The position numbers and the translations under genes are program-made. A stretch of DNA of 64,000 nucleotides from Bufo bufo (taxonomy: Eukaryota > Chordata > Amphibia > Anura > Bufonidae): assembly GCF_905171765.1 (NCBI RefSeq), contig NC_053390.1, positions 140,215,468 to 140,279,467 on the forward strand, given 5' to 3'. Shown here one piece after another: positions 1-10,805 of this stretch (the stretch's first letter is position 1; each line of letters begins with the position of its first letter). The notes beneath the pieces are model-generated. The model was not told the origin of the DNA. It did not search any database and saw only the letters and a program-made list of their open reading frames with translations.

Positions 1-661
1 CCCCCAATACTATGTCCCTCCAAGCTATTCAACTATATCTGAGGATGGCGATACATGAGAATGAGAACTATCAACTATTCTGAGGATGGCCATACAGTTG
101 TAGGCACTACTTTCGGGGATCTGGTCAAACATCAAGGGTCCAATCCCCGGACGTTTTGGCCTTGGGCAGCCCACTTCAGCACACGCCCATTTGGCATTTG
201 CCAGATGGGCAGTCCAGCCCTGGCTGGCTTAGTTTGGGACAGAATTTTATGTCAGAATTGTTGTCCAATTTTGTCACTAAATGTTGCATATTAGATCATA
301 CCACCTTTGAAGTCATGCGCCTTTTCCGTTAAACCATGTGTTAGGCACAAATAATTTTTCTAAACCTATATGCTCCAAATTGTGTCACACTTTGGTGCGC
401 TTTATTCCAAAATCTAGTGGTTCTCACATTAGTAAATGTGGGCAATTTTTTATAAATATTCTCTTGTTTTATTTTAAAAAATGTCAGTGTTGCCTTGTGA
501 AAACTTTGAACAGCAGACAGATGCCTTTTAATTCTAGCACATTTTCTTCAGTTGCTGATGTACAGTACCTATTGCTTACCAGCCCTTAATACTGTAGACA
601 TCTTCACTCCCGCCTGCAGAGTCTTTACCTTATAGCATCATAATTTTCCTTCAGCTCATGT
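1..661. other. Unassigned sequence, no gene seen
   Basis: No coding region or recognised repeat is supported. The only structure I see is a short near-duplication of ctgaggatggc starting at 39 and 80. Short open frames here have no family features. Confidence 0.5.
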
Positions 662-901
662 GGGCAGCACGGTGGCTCAGTGGTTAGCACTGGTGCCTTG
701 CTGCGCTGGGATCCTGGGTTCCAATCCAACCAAGAATAACATCTGCATGGAATTTATATGTTCTCCCCGTGTTTCCTCCCACACTCCAAAGACATACTGA
801 TAGGAAACTGAGATTGTGAGCCCCATTGTGGACATGTGGATGCTAATGTCTACAAAGCGCTGAGGAATATAGTAGCTCTATATAAGTGCATAAAATAAAT
901 A
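662..901 (+). repeat. tRNA-derived SINE, near full length
   Basis: The 5' part reads like a tRNA-related pol III promoter head: ggtggctcagtgg resembles an A box and gggttccaatcc a B box. It is followed by a body with tcctcccacactccaaag and a tail giving tatataagtgcataaaataaa. The same layout recurs split at 36975-37068 plus 39804-39950, and again at 52083-52321. This matches the V-SINE-like type common in fish and amphibians; the family name is inference. It has no coding role and would be mobilised by a LINE partner. Confidence 0.85.
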
Positions 902-1459
902 GATTCAAGCATATTAATTTCAATGGGTCAGCAATTTATCTCCTATAGTAGCATCTGCCATGGGGTTGACTTTGGGCTGCTCCATAACCATTAGATTAAT
1001 GTAACATGCGTCCATCATTGCAATATGTTCACACATAGCAGATTTGATACAGATATTTCAGTGAGTTTTCTGTTCGTCTCAATGGGTTTGTAGGAAATCG
1101 ATGCACATACTGTATTGCAGAAACAATCCCGCACAGATGCATAGGATGGATTGTCAACTGTTAAGACTTCAGTTTGTAAATATACCCTCATGATATTCTA
1201 ATATTTCAAGTCGATACAGTTACCACATAGTCTGGCCTTAAACGTTACATAGCTATCCCCCAATACACATGCCCATCTGGCTCGGGCGACCATGTATGAA
1301 TGAAGGGAGGGGAGAACGCCCCCTGAAAACAAAAGCATCAGGCATGAAATCCAACAGTCCAACATGTCTTTCCCAAAACACAAGCTATTGGGGAAAAGTC
1401 AAAACATCTGCCAAGTGTGAAATCGGCAGGCTATACCAACATTAATCTAATTTGTTTGG
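902..1459. other. Unassigned sequence, no gene seen
   Basis: No recognised repeat or coding signal. The stretch ends at the first copy of the 14-bp duplication that flanks the next element. Confidence 0.45.
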
Positions 1460-1473
1460 CCAGCATTAAGATA

Positions 1474-1790
1474 CAGCAAAACCTCAATGAGACATGGACG
1501 TTATCACATTAAAACATAACATTTACTAATTACGAGTAAAAAAGTAAATACCAACACGTGCTCAAGTAATGCAGTGAGAAGAACATTAATAAATTGTTCA
1601 ATGTAGTCGTCACCTGAACTTCTAGAAGATAATTGGAAAGGTCTTACCCAACCCAGGAAACCAGATGACAGTTTATCTTTAGCTCCAGGTGCCCGACCTT
1701 CAGTTGGATGACGGTCACTTAGAGGTGGCAGGAGCCCATGGTGTTTGATGGCAATATTGGGATTGTACACTGGCTATCCCTCAACTTATA
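1474..1790. repeat. Left inverted arm of the hammerhead element
   Basis: This arm pairs with 2262-2577 in reverse complement. Both contain, in opposite order, the cagcaaaacct segment, an acatggac segment, an aaaggtcttacccaaccc segment, the gcccgaccttcagttggatg segment and gattgtacactggct. A handful of substitutions and small indels separate the arms. Confidence 0.85.
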
Positions 1791-1926
1791 TCCCTACCTA
1801 AGGAGGGGTGGGGTTTAGTTGTCCCTGCCTAGCGCACACAGAGCGCCCGCCCCAATAGCGGCGTCCCCGTCAGGAACCTGTCCCTGATTGGGGCCTATAC
1901 CCTAAAAATTGTCTCTCGTTTAAATC

Positions 1927-1996
1927 CCACTTGACTCCCTACATGCCATGTTTCGTCCAATAAAAAGGGGGACTCCTCAGGGGACTTTTTAAGTGG
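1927..1996 (-). ncRNA. Type I hammerhead ribozyme (predicted, canonical core)
   Basis: Read on the minus strand, every conserved part is present. Stem I is CCACUU with AAGUGG (1991-1996 with 1927-1932), an internal loop, then UCCC with GGGA (1981-1984 with 1936-1939). The CUGAGGA box is the complement of 1974-1980. Stem II is GUCC with GGAC (1970-1973 with 1955-1958). GAAA is the complement of 1951-1954. Stem III is ACAU with AUGU around GGC (1941-1951). The cleavage triplet is GUA, so the predicted cut lies between the complements of 1940 and 1939. The CUGANGA and GAAA boxes and the stem junctions match the established hammerhead core. The stem I internal loop could dock with loop II. Activity is untested. 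Confidence 0.88.
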
Positions 1997-2261
1997 AGAA
2001 AATATTATAATATTAAATAAGAGCAGAATGTGTATGCCCAGATAAATGGACCAAAAAGAACTCCACAGTTTGTTGGATGGCACAACAAACGCTGATTCCA
2101 AGTGGAAGCAGGGTGAGTGGGGGACCTCAAGCATAAAGCCCTCCACACAAAAAATACTCCCTGCAAAAAGTAATGAGGCACCAGAGGGACAGTGGTCCAT
2201 GCCTGGGTATGGGGAAGTGACACCACCTAACCCTTGTCTCACCGCCGATGTTAGTATCAAG

Positions 2262-2577
2262 GGAGGAGAGCCAGTGTACAATCCCGATATTGCCAGCAAA
2301 CACCATGGGCTCCTGCCACCTCATCTAACTGAACCGTCATCCAACTGAAGGTCGGGCACCTGGAACTAAAGCTAAACTGTCATCTGGTTCCTGGGTTGGG
2401 TAAGACCTTTCCAATTATATTCCACAAGTTCAGGTGACAACTACATTGTACCATTTTTTTATGTCTTTCTCACTGCATTATTTGAGCACGTGTTGGCATT
2501 TACTTAAATTTTTACTCAGAATTAGTAAAAGTTACATTTTAATGTGATAATGTCCATGTCTCATTAAGGTTTTGCTG
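2262..2577. repeat. Right inverted arm of the hammerhead element
   Basis: Reverse complement of 1474-1790 with scattered differences. It runs from agccagtgtacaatccc to aaggttttgctg and is followed by a 66-bp tail with no partner before the second target duplication at 2647-2660. Confidence 0.85.
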
Positions 2578-2660
2578 TATACATCAGTGGGAGACAGTTA
2601 AGGCCTATACATCTTTATCCTTGTGTATGAGGTTATATTAGTCTGTCCAGCATTAAGATA

Positions 2661-3159
2661 GTCATACATATTTATATACATGTCAGCCAAAACTGTTAAC
2701 TTCAGTGGAATCAGCCTAAAGTGTATGTAGGTTTCCTGGCTCTACTTCACTGGAAGATGACTGGGAAAGAAGGATTGGGCTCGCTGAATTTCAACATTCC
2801 CAATGCATTGTTCACTCAGGAGATAAGCCACTTCCAGAGGAGTTTGGTAATATTTTATTCCCCTATTCCCAAGACTGAATGTATATGGGGAAGTCAGTAG
2901 GAACAGCTGTTCCGAGTAAAAACAACTTTTGTTTGGCTGTCAACTTTCTAAAGTGTATGGGCAGCATCACAGCTCATTCCTAAAAACGGGAAAAAATTCC
3001 ATGAAAAACCTTCTATGGAAAATGCTTCTTTTTTTGTCCTGCTGTGTTCATTTTTTTTTTTAAATGGTGTTGATAATTTGCTGATATGGAAAAGTCTTCT
3101 ATCTTACTGCTCCTGGGAACCATTTTTTTTATGGAAACACAAAAAGGAAAGAAAAAGCT
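2661..3159. other. Unassigned sequence, no gene seen
   Basis: No recognised repeat or coding signal, apart from T- and A-rich runs around 3028-3060. Confidence 0.4.
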
Positions 3160-3558
3160 ACTTCTTGTGAGAACAAACCTGCTTTTACATGTGCAGCGCT
3201 GTGGGACATGACTTAAGCCCCAGCGCCATACAGGTACAATGCGCTGATTGAGCAGATGCAGCAGCTGGCCCTGCCCAATCAGCCACTGACAGCCAAGTCC
3301 CCACTGCATACACCGGCATTGGCGAAAACATAGATGCCGATGCTTTAACCCTTTGTGGTAATACACTAACAGGCAATACATTACAATACACATCAGACCC
3401 CCGAAAGTTTGTCCCACAGTGGGACAAAAAAAAGTTAAATAAGCTTAAAAAATAATAAACCTCATTGCCTCACAAAAAGTGTAATACCAAAAAGTCGTAT
3501 GTACCAAACTGTCATCTCATGCCACAAAAAAATAGCCCCTACATAAAACAATTGCTCA

Positions 3559-3589
<31 letters not shown>

Positions 3590-4943
3590 GGGTCTCAGAA
3601 AATGGCAACATAAAACCAAGATATTTTTATTTTCAAAAATACTTTTACTGTGTAAAAAATAAATAAATAGACATGTTATGTATCGCCGTGTCCATAACAA
3701 CCATAATATACCCTGTCAGGTGAACGCTGTAAGAATAACTAAATAAAAACATTGCCAGAACAGTCATTTTTTTTGTCACCTCACCTTACAAAATGGGTAA
3801 TATTGAGTGAACAAAAAGTCATATGTACCCCAAAATTCTAAAAATGAAAACATCACCTCATACCACAAAAAATGAGCTCCCACATAAGACAATCGTCCAA
3901 AAATGAAAAATAAACGGCGTCTGTAAATCAATCCATCAAAATCTGCTCTACAAAAGCCATATGGCACTCTGTCCTGCTATGTGCCCCTATAGCAGTTTAC
4001 CACCACATATGGGGTGTTGCCATATTCAGGAAAAAATGGCAAATTATGGGAAGCTTTTTGTGAAAATGAAAAACTTGGTGCTAAAGCAATATTTTATTGG
4101 AAGAAATGAAACTTTTCATTTTCACAGCCAAGTGCTCAGTAAATCCCTTAATAAATTCCTTGATGGGTCTATTTTAAAAAATGGGGTCACTTTTTGAGGG
4201 GTTCCACTCTATGAATACGTCAGAGTCTCTTCAAATACAAAATGGTGGCCAAAAACTATTCTAGAAAAATCTGCCAACAAAAACCATATGGTAGTCCTTT
4301 CCTTCTGACCGCTGCCATGTGCACCTACAGCAGTTTACCACCACATATGGGGTATTTATGTAAACTGCTGAATCTTAATAATGCATATTAAGGCTTATTT
4401 TGCTATTAAACTTTGCTGTGTTGCAATAAAAAGTTGATTAACATAAAAAATCTGTGAAAAAAATGCAATTTTGAAAATAATTTCTTTAATTCTTGTGGAG
4501 CACCTCAAGGGTTAACAAAGTTTGTTTTGTTTTAAAAAAAATGGTTTTGGAAATTTTCTTGGAAATCCTAACATCCTAAAAAAGTAAAATGACATTTACA
4601 AAATGATGCCAACATAAAATAGACATATGGGGAATAAAGACTGATAGCTATTTTATTAGGTATCACTATCTGTCTTAAACGTAGAGAATTTCAAATTTAG
4701 AAAATTGTGAATTTTTCCAAATTTATGGAGAATTTTGGAATTTTTTTATAAATAAACGTGAAGTATACCGACTCAAGTTCACCACTGCCATGAAGTACAA
4801 TGTGTCACAGGAAAACAAACTCAGATTGGCTTGGATAAGCAAAAGCGTTCCAAAGTTATTACCACATAAAGTGACACATGTCAGATTTGCAAAAAATGAC
4901 CTGGGCAGGAAGGTAAAAACAGACCTGGGATAGAAGGGGTTAA
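3160..4943 (+). mobile_element. AT-rich TTAA-type non-autonomous DNA element (left end uncertain)
   Basis: It shares many blocks in order with 11835-14300: tatgtacc segments, 'gcagtttaccaccacatatgggg', the ttcttgtggagcacctcaagggttaac segment, 'atgatgccaacataaa' and the final accacataaagtgacac run. The right end reads ggggttaaatgg with TTAA at 4940-4943. No transposase is visible; the long frames are AT-rich chance frames. Kolobok or piggyBac-type mobilisation is inferred from TTAA ends only. The left boundary is an estimate at the GC-rich segment near 3190. Confidence 0.6.
3562..3589. repeat. (TA)n microsatellite
   Basis: Uninterrupted TA dinucleotides of about 28 bp inside the TTAA element. 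Confidence 0.95.
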
Positions 4944-5509
4944 ATGGTCACCAAGAACACCTTGGAAATCAACTTACTGAATTGTTAGATCAGCAAATAC
5001 ATTACACTGCTAATAATTGCAATTTTATTTTATACAATCAAAAGACTATATAGCACATGTACACTAATGTATCTCTACCATGGAGTCTATCAACTGGATT
5101 TTCGTGCAAAGCTTGCTTCAACACTGATTTTTATCAGATTATTCTTAATTGCCTGTAGGAAGAAAAGATTGTGTGAAAGGTATCAGTCAGTCAGACAGTC
5201 ATCTGCCTATGGCTAGGTGCATACCTGGGTTGACCTTGACCTTAATGATAAAAGAAAAAATGATCATGACGGATCCTATAAATAAAAATTACGACAGAAT
5301 AGATAAAAGCTTGATGTAAAATGAAGTACCTTGGCACCAGTTTGACCTTGGCACCCATGGATCTGATTAGGATCTGGCATGTGTTGATGAATGCAGTACA
5401 GAATACAACTGAGTTGCATACTACCATTCATCCACTAGTATTAATAAATATGCACCAATAACCTAATTCATATGTGGACTATACATTTAAGACTCCCTCA
5501 AAAGAATGT
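4944..5509. other. Unassigned sequence, no gene seen
   Basis: No coding signal or recognised repeat. Confidence 0.4.
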
Positions 5510-5893
5510 ATTCTCTGACCTGTTAGAAAAGTACATGATGTAATCTGTAGTGAATGTAATCTTCTTACCAGTGTCTGTATTTGTGAGTTATCCCCTCCCT
5601 TCTGCTTCTCAGCTGTGTCATGTGATCAGCAATCAGACTTTTCAAATAACTCAGCATTTTATGTGTGGGCAGGAAGTCAGTTTCTCTATGTATTCCTATA
5701 GGAGCCTCAATATCAGTCTCATAGGAATGAATAGAGAAGTAACTGACTTCCTGTCCTGTGTCAGTTGGAGATCAGAGAGTTGGTCACATGACACAGCTAA
5801 AAATTAGAAGGGAGGGGATAACTCACAAATACATTTACTGATGAGATTACATTTACTACAGATTACATCAGGCATTTTTCTAGGTCAGAGAAT
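5510..5893. repeat. Palindromic MITE, arms about 190 bp
   Basis: The left end attctctgacct pairs with aggtcagagaat at the right end. Inner blocks pair too: gatgtaatctgtagt with actacagattacatc, gttatcccctccctt with aagggaggggataac, and ggaagtcagt with actgacttcc. Arms cover nearly the whole unit. Superfamily is not evident. Confidence 0.8.
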
Positions 5894-5917
5894 AAAAAAA
5901 AATTGTGGAAGTTCTTC

Positions 5918-6258
5918 TTTAAAGGGTTTCTGTCACCAGATTTTACCCTATTAAGCTAGCTGACATTAGCGATGTGCTAATGTCAGCTAAACCTAACTAG
6001 CCTATTCCTACTTTTATCTATGCCCCGTTACACCAGAAATTGAACTTTTATAATATGCTAATTAGCCTCTAGGAGCAGGGGGGGCGTTGTTCCTGCTCCC
6101 AGAGGCTCCATTCTCCCACCTTTTTCGCCTCCCCCAAAGTCCTGATTGACAGGGTCAGACAGCGCTCGCATCTGTCTGCCAGCCCTGTGCTCTGGTGAAA
6201 TCTCGTGCCGTTCAACATTTGGGGCAGCTTCCTCACCGCACCTGCGCCAAATACTTTT
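5918..6258 (+). repeat. Half copy of a TTTAAAGGG-ended MITE
   Basis: It starts with tttaaagggtttctgtcacc and follows the left half of the complete copy at 31245-31901, including the agcctctaggagcagggg segment and the tctgccagccctgtgctctg block. It stops after the gcgccaaatact segment, so the second inverted half is missing. TTAA-type insertion is inferred from the full copy. Confidence 0.8.
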
Positions 6259-6260
6259 TT

Positions 6261-6760
6261 AGAAGTTTGACTATTTTGCCACTGGCCACTAAGCCAAATA
6301 ATAGGCGCCACTTCTTGGTCTGAACAAATCACTTTACTGCAGTTACCTGCTTGTCTATACACAGAGGTGATATAATTACAGACAGGATTAGAATGACAGA
6401 TAAGACAGGATCCACCATTCACAGTAGGTGATTGTCAGATCTTATCTATCCTTTCCTTGTACAATGACCTCTGCACAGGTCACAGAGCATGTCTAGAAAA
6501 CTTTCCCATAGAAGTCAGTGAGGTCCCTTCCTGTCCATTGTGTCTATGGCCCATGGGGCTGCTGTAAAGCAATTTTCTAATGCTGTGTAAATGCTGTTAA
6601 GTACAGCTCAGTCAAGATGGCCGCCCCCATAATCATGTTCAGTTAACAGAATAAATATATCTGCAATCAGTAAAATAAAAGGAAGTTAGAAAAAAAGGAT
6701 ATGTGTTACTATCTGGTTTCAACTGGCAGAAAACACATTTGGTGAGACAGTTCCTTTAAC
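6261..6760 (+). repeat. Dispersed MITE-like repeat
   Basis: It resembles 40960-41400 in the same orientation and 41985-42260 in reverse. Shared blocks include ggccactaa-ccaaataatag, the gaggtcacagaacatgtctaga-type block and 'cccatagaagtc'. It ends near ttcctttaac, consistent with a TTAA-type end. No coding content. Confidence 0.65.
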
Positions 6761-7366
6761 AGTGGCAGTGGTCGGTCACTAACATACTAGAGGAGAAACG
6801 GCCCTCCTCTGCTGCAGCAAAAGACAGACATACATCTCTCACTGACCACTTACTGTCATCCTGATGTCCAGGTGAGCCCAGAATCTGCTTGGCCCAGCGG
6901 CTTCATAGCTGAAAGATAGAACTATTCTGATTTTTCCTTTTTTGGTCTGTAAAGCTAAAGCCTGCGGTTAAGATTGATTTACAACAACACAATGCTGAAG
7001 GATATGAAGAATACATCTATACTAAAAAGTAGGGAGATAGGTGTAACTCTGCCCCTAGTTAAGAGGTAAATTACGTTTTCTGCAGAAGCTAAGCATAACT
7101 CCCTATGACAGTAATATTAGATCTGTTTGTGAAGATTAGCTTGGTTTCACTCCTTCTAACACTCACATCATTATTACACATAGTCATAGCCTAAAGATGG
7201 CCATACAAATTAGAGAAAAGTCAGCAGGACCCATCATTATCAACAGGAGCACCCGATGATCTCATATGTATGGGATCCTTTTGGTGAAAAGAATAATTGG
7301 GTATGTTATATTTGTCCCCATAGAAGATAAGCCCTCATCCATGTATGATCATGGTATAAATGGGTG
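6761..7366. other. Unassigned sequence, no gene seen
   Basis: No recognised repeat or coding signal. It ends at the first target duplication of the Penelope-like insertion. Confidence 0.4.
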
Positions 7367-7487
7367 ACATACTTTAACTATCAATAAAATGTAAATAGAA
7401 GCAGCACTATACGGTCCTTCGTCGATGTGAAAGTAATGCAGCAGCCTCACCATCGACCCTTGATCCAACAGGTCATATAATAAATGT

Positions 7488-7657
7488 AGAAAAAGAATGG
7501 CACCGGCAGCATCTCACATCATCCAATCTTTTATTGCGACCTCAAGACAAGTAAAAACAGCAATGTTTCGGCTGAAACTCAGCCTTTGTCAAGCCTAATG
7601 ACATCAACATTGTTACACATATATATACCCCACAAATAAAAACACACCCCTTCCAAT
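7488..7657 (-). repeat. Left inverted terminal repeat (pLTR) with hammerhead-like hairpin
   Basis: Near-perfect reverse complement of 9851-10020. The hairpin at 7559-7594 (minus strand) reads GGCUGA-GUU-UCAGCC followed by GAAAC. The box before it is UUGACAAA, not CUGANGA, so catalysis is doubtful. Confidence 0.85.
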
Positions 7658-7789
7658 CACCAATGCTGATCACTGTTCACCTCATCTACCAATCACTATT
7701 GGTCATGTAATCACCTAATAGGTTATTACCTTCCACCTGGTTGTAAACATAGAAATGCGATGTTGGTTGTAGACATAGAATGGTGATGT

Positions 7790-8050
7790 TGGTCAAGTCG
7801 GCATTGTCCCATGTGAAGTGCGCAGCCGCGCGCAGTTGCACTTGCTTGATAAGATGCGCCGAACCGTGTCCATGGCAACTGACGGCGCTCATTCATGCAG
7901 CCAACCGGCTGTCTCGAAAAACACATGACGTACGTGATCACGTGTCATGTCCGCAGACGTCATCAAGACACGAGCACCTACGAGCGGCGTCATCATGGCG
8001 CAGCCTCATCAGTGCCATGGTAACGGGGACGCATCTGTGGAAATGAAACA
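7790..8050. promoter_or_regulatory. CpG-rich, CRE-like segment of the Penelope copy
   Basis: Far richer in CpG than its surroundings, with acgt cores in catgacgtacgtgatcacgt (from 7923) and cagacgtcatc (from 7954). A second GC-rich block with a TGACGTCA site lies in the loop of the palindrome at 23330-23560. Penelope terminal repeats are thought to contain promoters, so a promoter role is inference only. Confidence 0.35.
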
Positions 8051-8386
8051 AACTTGTTTAGATCCAACTATTGAGCAATCACATGGGACAACTACCGTTA
8101 AACATGAACAAGGAAATCGCATATTTAGCGTAGCCATGCAGTCTAAAATGTATCCATCAATGAGCAAATCAAAATATAGCAGGTAGAAAAACACATAATT
8201 AAACATCTACCATATATTGTAGATACATAATATGAATCACCTATTAGTGAAATAATAACGCATCAGTGAATTTAGAGGCCATTGGCTACCCTCAGGAGTA
8301 GGAGATGAATCACCCAGGACTATTTTACATATAACATAATAAAAACAAGATGTCCCAATACCTAGGGGACATACTAGCTACCCAAC

Positions 8387-9839
8387 TTAGTCAATGGAAG
8401 TGACGTTGAATTCTATATTAAGGCCAAATGGTTGAAGGGACCTAAGGGTGTGAATCCATTTTAGTTCCTTTCTTCTCAGGATTCTCTTTCTATCACCACC
8501 CCGTCTCAAATATCCTACACTGTCAATAGCATGAAATCTTAATTGGTTTATGGAATGGTTATGTTCAATGAAATGTTTTGCAACTGGTTTATCTAATGCC
8601 CCTTTCCTTATTGTACTTTTATGTTTATTAATTCTCTCTCTCAACTCCATCGTGTTCTCCCCCACGTAAATCAGACTGCATGGGCGCTGTGGATCTACAT
8701 GTATAGTGTTAGTGGATCTACATGTATAGTGTCCTCTAATTTTAAACAGCTTGCCGCTGTAAGGGTGCGCAAAACCGTCGCCGTTCATGATGCAACTGCA
8801 GTTGCAGCATAAAAGGCAAGGGAAATTGCCACTCCTCAGTGGTGCCAACCTCTTCTGTCTCTCTATATCTTTACCCCCTATGTCTGCTTTTACAATTTTG
8901 TCACGTAGATTTGGGCTTCTCTTATAAGCCATCATTGGGGGGGGCTGTAAATTCAATGACATTAGGCAATCCTTTATGCAGAATTTGCCATTCTTGTCTA
9001 AGAATGGCAGCAATACTTCCACTGTCTCCCCCAAAAATTGACACAAAGGGGATACGGGGAATATCTTGTTTATAGGACCTTGTAAAGGTGGAACAACGTT
9101 CAGTGGTCGCAATTTTATGTCTAGTGCGTTTGATCAATTTTTTAGGATATCCTCTATCCCTGAACTTACTGCACATTTCATCCACCCTATATTCAAACTG
9201 GGTGTCATCAGATACAATACGTCGTACCCTAAGCAGTTGACTCCATGGTAGGGAGTTCACCATGCTAGGAGGATGGCTGCTATCATACATCAATAAGGTG
9301 TTTTTATCCGTGGGTTTTTGGAACAGATCAGTTATGATCATTCCCTCCTGTACCAGAATTCGGACGTCCAGGAACTGCAGCTCACTGACAGAATGTGTCA
9401 CCGTGAACTGCAGGTCCTGGACTCCAGAATTCAGGTGTGCATGGAATTCATCAAGTTCCGATATGGTACCCGTCCAGATTAAAAATATGTCGTTGATGTA
9501 GCACCACCAGCACAGAACCCTCTCGAAAAATCTGGAACGATATACCAGCCGATCCTCGACCTCCGCCATGAAGATGTTTGCGTACGTGGGGGCCACATTG
9601 GACCCCATAGCCACACCCCGCTTTTGCTGGTAGAAGGTGTCCCTGAAGAGGAAATAGTTCCTCCTCAGGATCACCTCCAGGAGGTCGAGGATCAGCCGGC
9701 GTGCCCCAGGAGAGAGATCCGTGCTGGCGAGGGCCACATCGACGACATTAAGACCGTAAGTATGGTCAATGGATGTATAGAGTGATACAACATCAAAACT
9801 AACCAACACAAAATCATCCGGCATGTTGAGAGACTGCAA
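8387..9839 (-). pseudogene. Penelope-like reverse transcriptase / GIY-YIG endonuclease, broken
   Basis: The upstream frame (8922-9839) begins inside the reverse transcriptase palm. FVLVSFDVVSLYTSI is motif A, GVAMGSNVAPTYANIFMAEV is motif B, and CYINDIFLIW is motif C, where YIDD is expected, so a catalytic Asp reads Asn. The downstream frame (8387-9112) holds a Cys-rich linker (CLLCCNCSC) and a GIY-YIG-like end with SLIYVG, an Arg-rich helix and HFIEHNHS. The frames overlap, and the switch lies at a G run near 8935-8943, so an indel there explains the break. An exact 21-bp repeat with 23-bp spacing (8689-8732) lies just upstream of SLIYVG. The N-terminal part of the polymerase is missing where coding runs into the terminal repeat. 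Confidence 0.92.
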
Positions 9840-9850
9840 CTTAGTCAGGG

Positions 9851-10020
9851 ATTGGAAGGGGTGTGTTTTTATATGTGGGGTATATATATGTGTAACAATG
9901 TTGATGTCATTAGGCTTGACAAAGGCTGAGTTTCAGCCGAAACATTGCTGTTTTTACTTGTCTTGAGGTCGCAATAAAAGATTGGATGATGTGAGATGCT
10001 GCCGGTGCCATTCTTTTTCT
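9851..10020 (+). repeat. Right inverted terminal repeat (pLTR) with hammerhead-like hairpin
   Basis: Reverse complement of 7488-7657 with almost no divergence. The hairpin lies at 9914-9951: GGCUGA-GUU-UCAGCC, then GAAAC and an ACA-UUGC-UGU mini-stem. The repeat abuts the 17-bp target duplication at 10021. Confidence 0.85.
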
Positions 10021-10037
10021 ACATACTTTAACTATCA

Positions 10038-10444
10038 GTCAGCAATTGGGCAACAACTACTAAATGTCTATGGATAGCTTAAGACTTTACAAGGTAACTA
10101 TGGGAGGTTGTTGTAGCCCGCCGGTGCTGGAGCCTGAAGGAGTTTGAGGGACCTCAAATGGCTCCTCTGTCCTAAATGAGGAGAACCAGTCCTAAAAATA
10201 ACTGTGATCATTGAGGGGCTCTGTAGGTTTTACTAATTTGCATGAGGCTCAAGAGACTCAAGTTATGCCTCTGGGCTTTACGTTTTTGGGTTATTTTCAA
10301 ACATGAAGTGTGCCTCAAACAAAAGATTTTTTGCAAATCCCATAAATGTACCTGAAATAACTGGTCTCTAAGGTTTGTACACTGCAAACCACATGGGTTG
10401 GCTTTACATTCCCTCATAAATGTCTCTTTCTAGTCCAAAAGACA
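10038..10444. other. Unassigned sequence, no gene seen
   Basis: No coding signal or recognised repeat. Confidence 0.4.
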
Positions 10445-10805
10445 TTAAATGGGTTTTCCAGGTATTTAATATTGATGACCTATCCTCAGGATAGGTCACC
10501 AATATCAGACTGGCAGGGGTCTGATAACTGGCACCCCTGTGATCAGCTACTTGATAAGGTTGCGATGTTCCAGTGAGGACCATGGCCTTCTTGCAACTTA
10601 CTAAGCACAGCACCATCTATTGAATAGTGGTTGTGCTTGGTATTGCAGCTCATCCCCACTCCCTTGAATAGGACTAAGTTGTGCCTAGGTCATGTGACTC
10701 ATGAACATTATGTCACAGGTCTAGGAAGAGGCTCCCTCTAATCAGATATTGATGATCTCCCCGAGGATGAGTCATTGAACTAATGGGTAACAGAGTTTCA
10801 GTTAA
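10445..10805. repeat. Degenerate MITE of the gatgacctatcc family
   Basis: It starts at TTAA (10445-10448), then gggttttcc and the palindromic tgacctatcctcaggatagg core. The right end ggatgagtcatt...gttaaa is a decayed inverted end. A better copy lies at 51119-51421; others are at 19595-19880 and 38960-39200. Confidence 0.7.

Larger units (their letters stand above)
1474..2646 (-). mobile_element. Non-autonomous palindromic retroelement carrying a hammerhead ribozyme
   Basis: The 1173-bp insertion is flanked by a perfect 14-bp duplication, ccagcattaagata, at 1460-1473 and 2647-2660. It consists of two inverted arms of about 310 bp (1474-1790 and 2262-2577), a loop of about 470 bp and a 66-bp unpaired tail at 2581-2646. 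No open frame looks like a protein. The loop is GC-rich at 1815-1890 and contains a full hammerhead ribozyme on the minus strand. Inverted terminal repeats plus a hammerhead are known from Penelope-like retroelements, so I infer a Penelope-dependent non-autonomous element. A hammerhead-bearing SINE-like or retrozyme-like family is the alternative. Confidence 0.75.
7384..10020 (-). mobile_element. Penelope-like retroelement with inverted terminal repeats
   Basis: The 2637-bp insertion is flanked by a perfect 17-bp duplication, acatactttaactatca, at 7367-7383 and 10021-10037. Coding sense is minus: a 5'-truncated reverse transcriptase joined to a GIY-YIG-type endonuclease region, then a CpG-rich segment (7790-8050). 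The ends carry 170-bp inverted repeats (7488-7657 and 9851-10020). A 104-bp unpaired segment, 7384-7487, lies beyond the left repeat. Each repeat holds a hammerhead-like hairpin. This architecture is that of Penelope-like elements. The copy is dead: it has a frameshift, a truncated N-terminus and an altered catalytic residue. Confidence 0.92.

Noticed and set aside
3160..4943. Frames of 60-134 codons as host exons
   Set aside because: AT-rich, no splice-site support, and the DNA recurs at 11835-14300 and 28042-30840 as a non-coding mobile element.
5836..5880. ctgatgagattac as a possible hammerhead box
   Set aside because: No stem II or GAAA follows; the words belong to a MITE arm.
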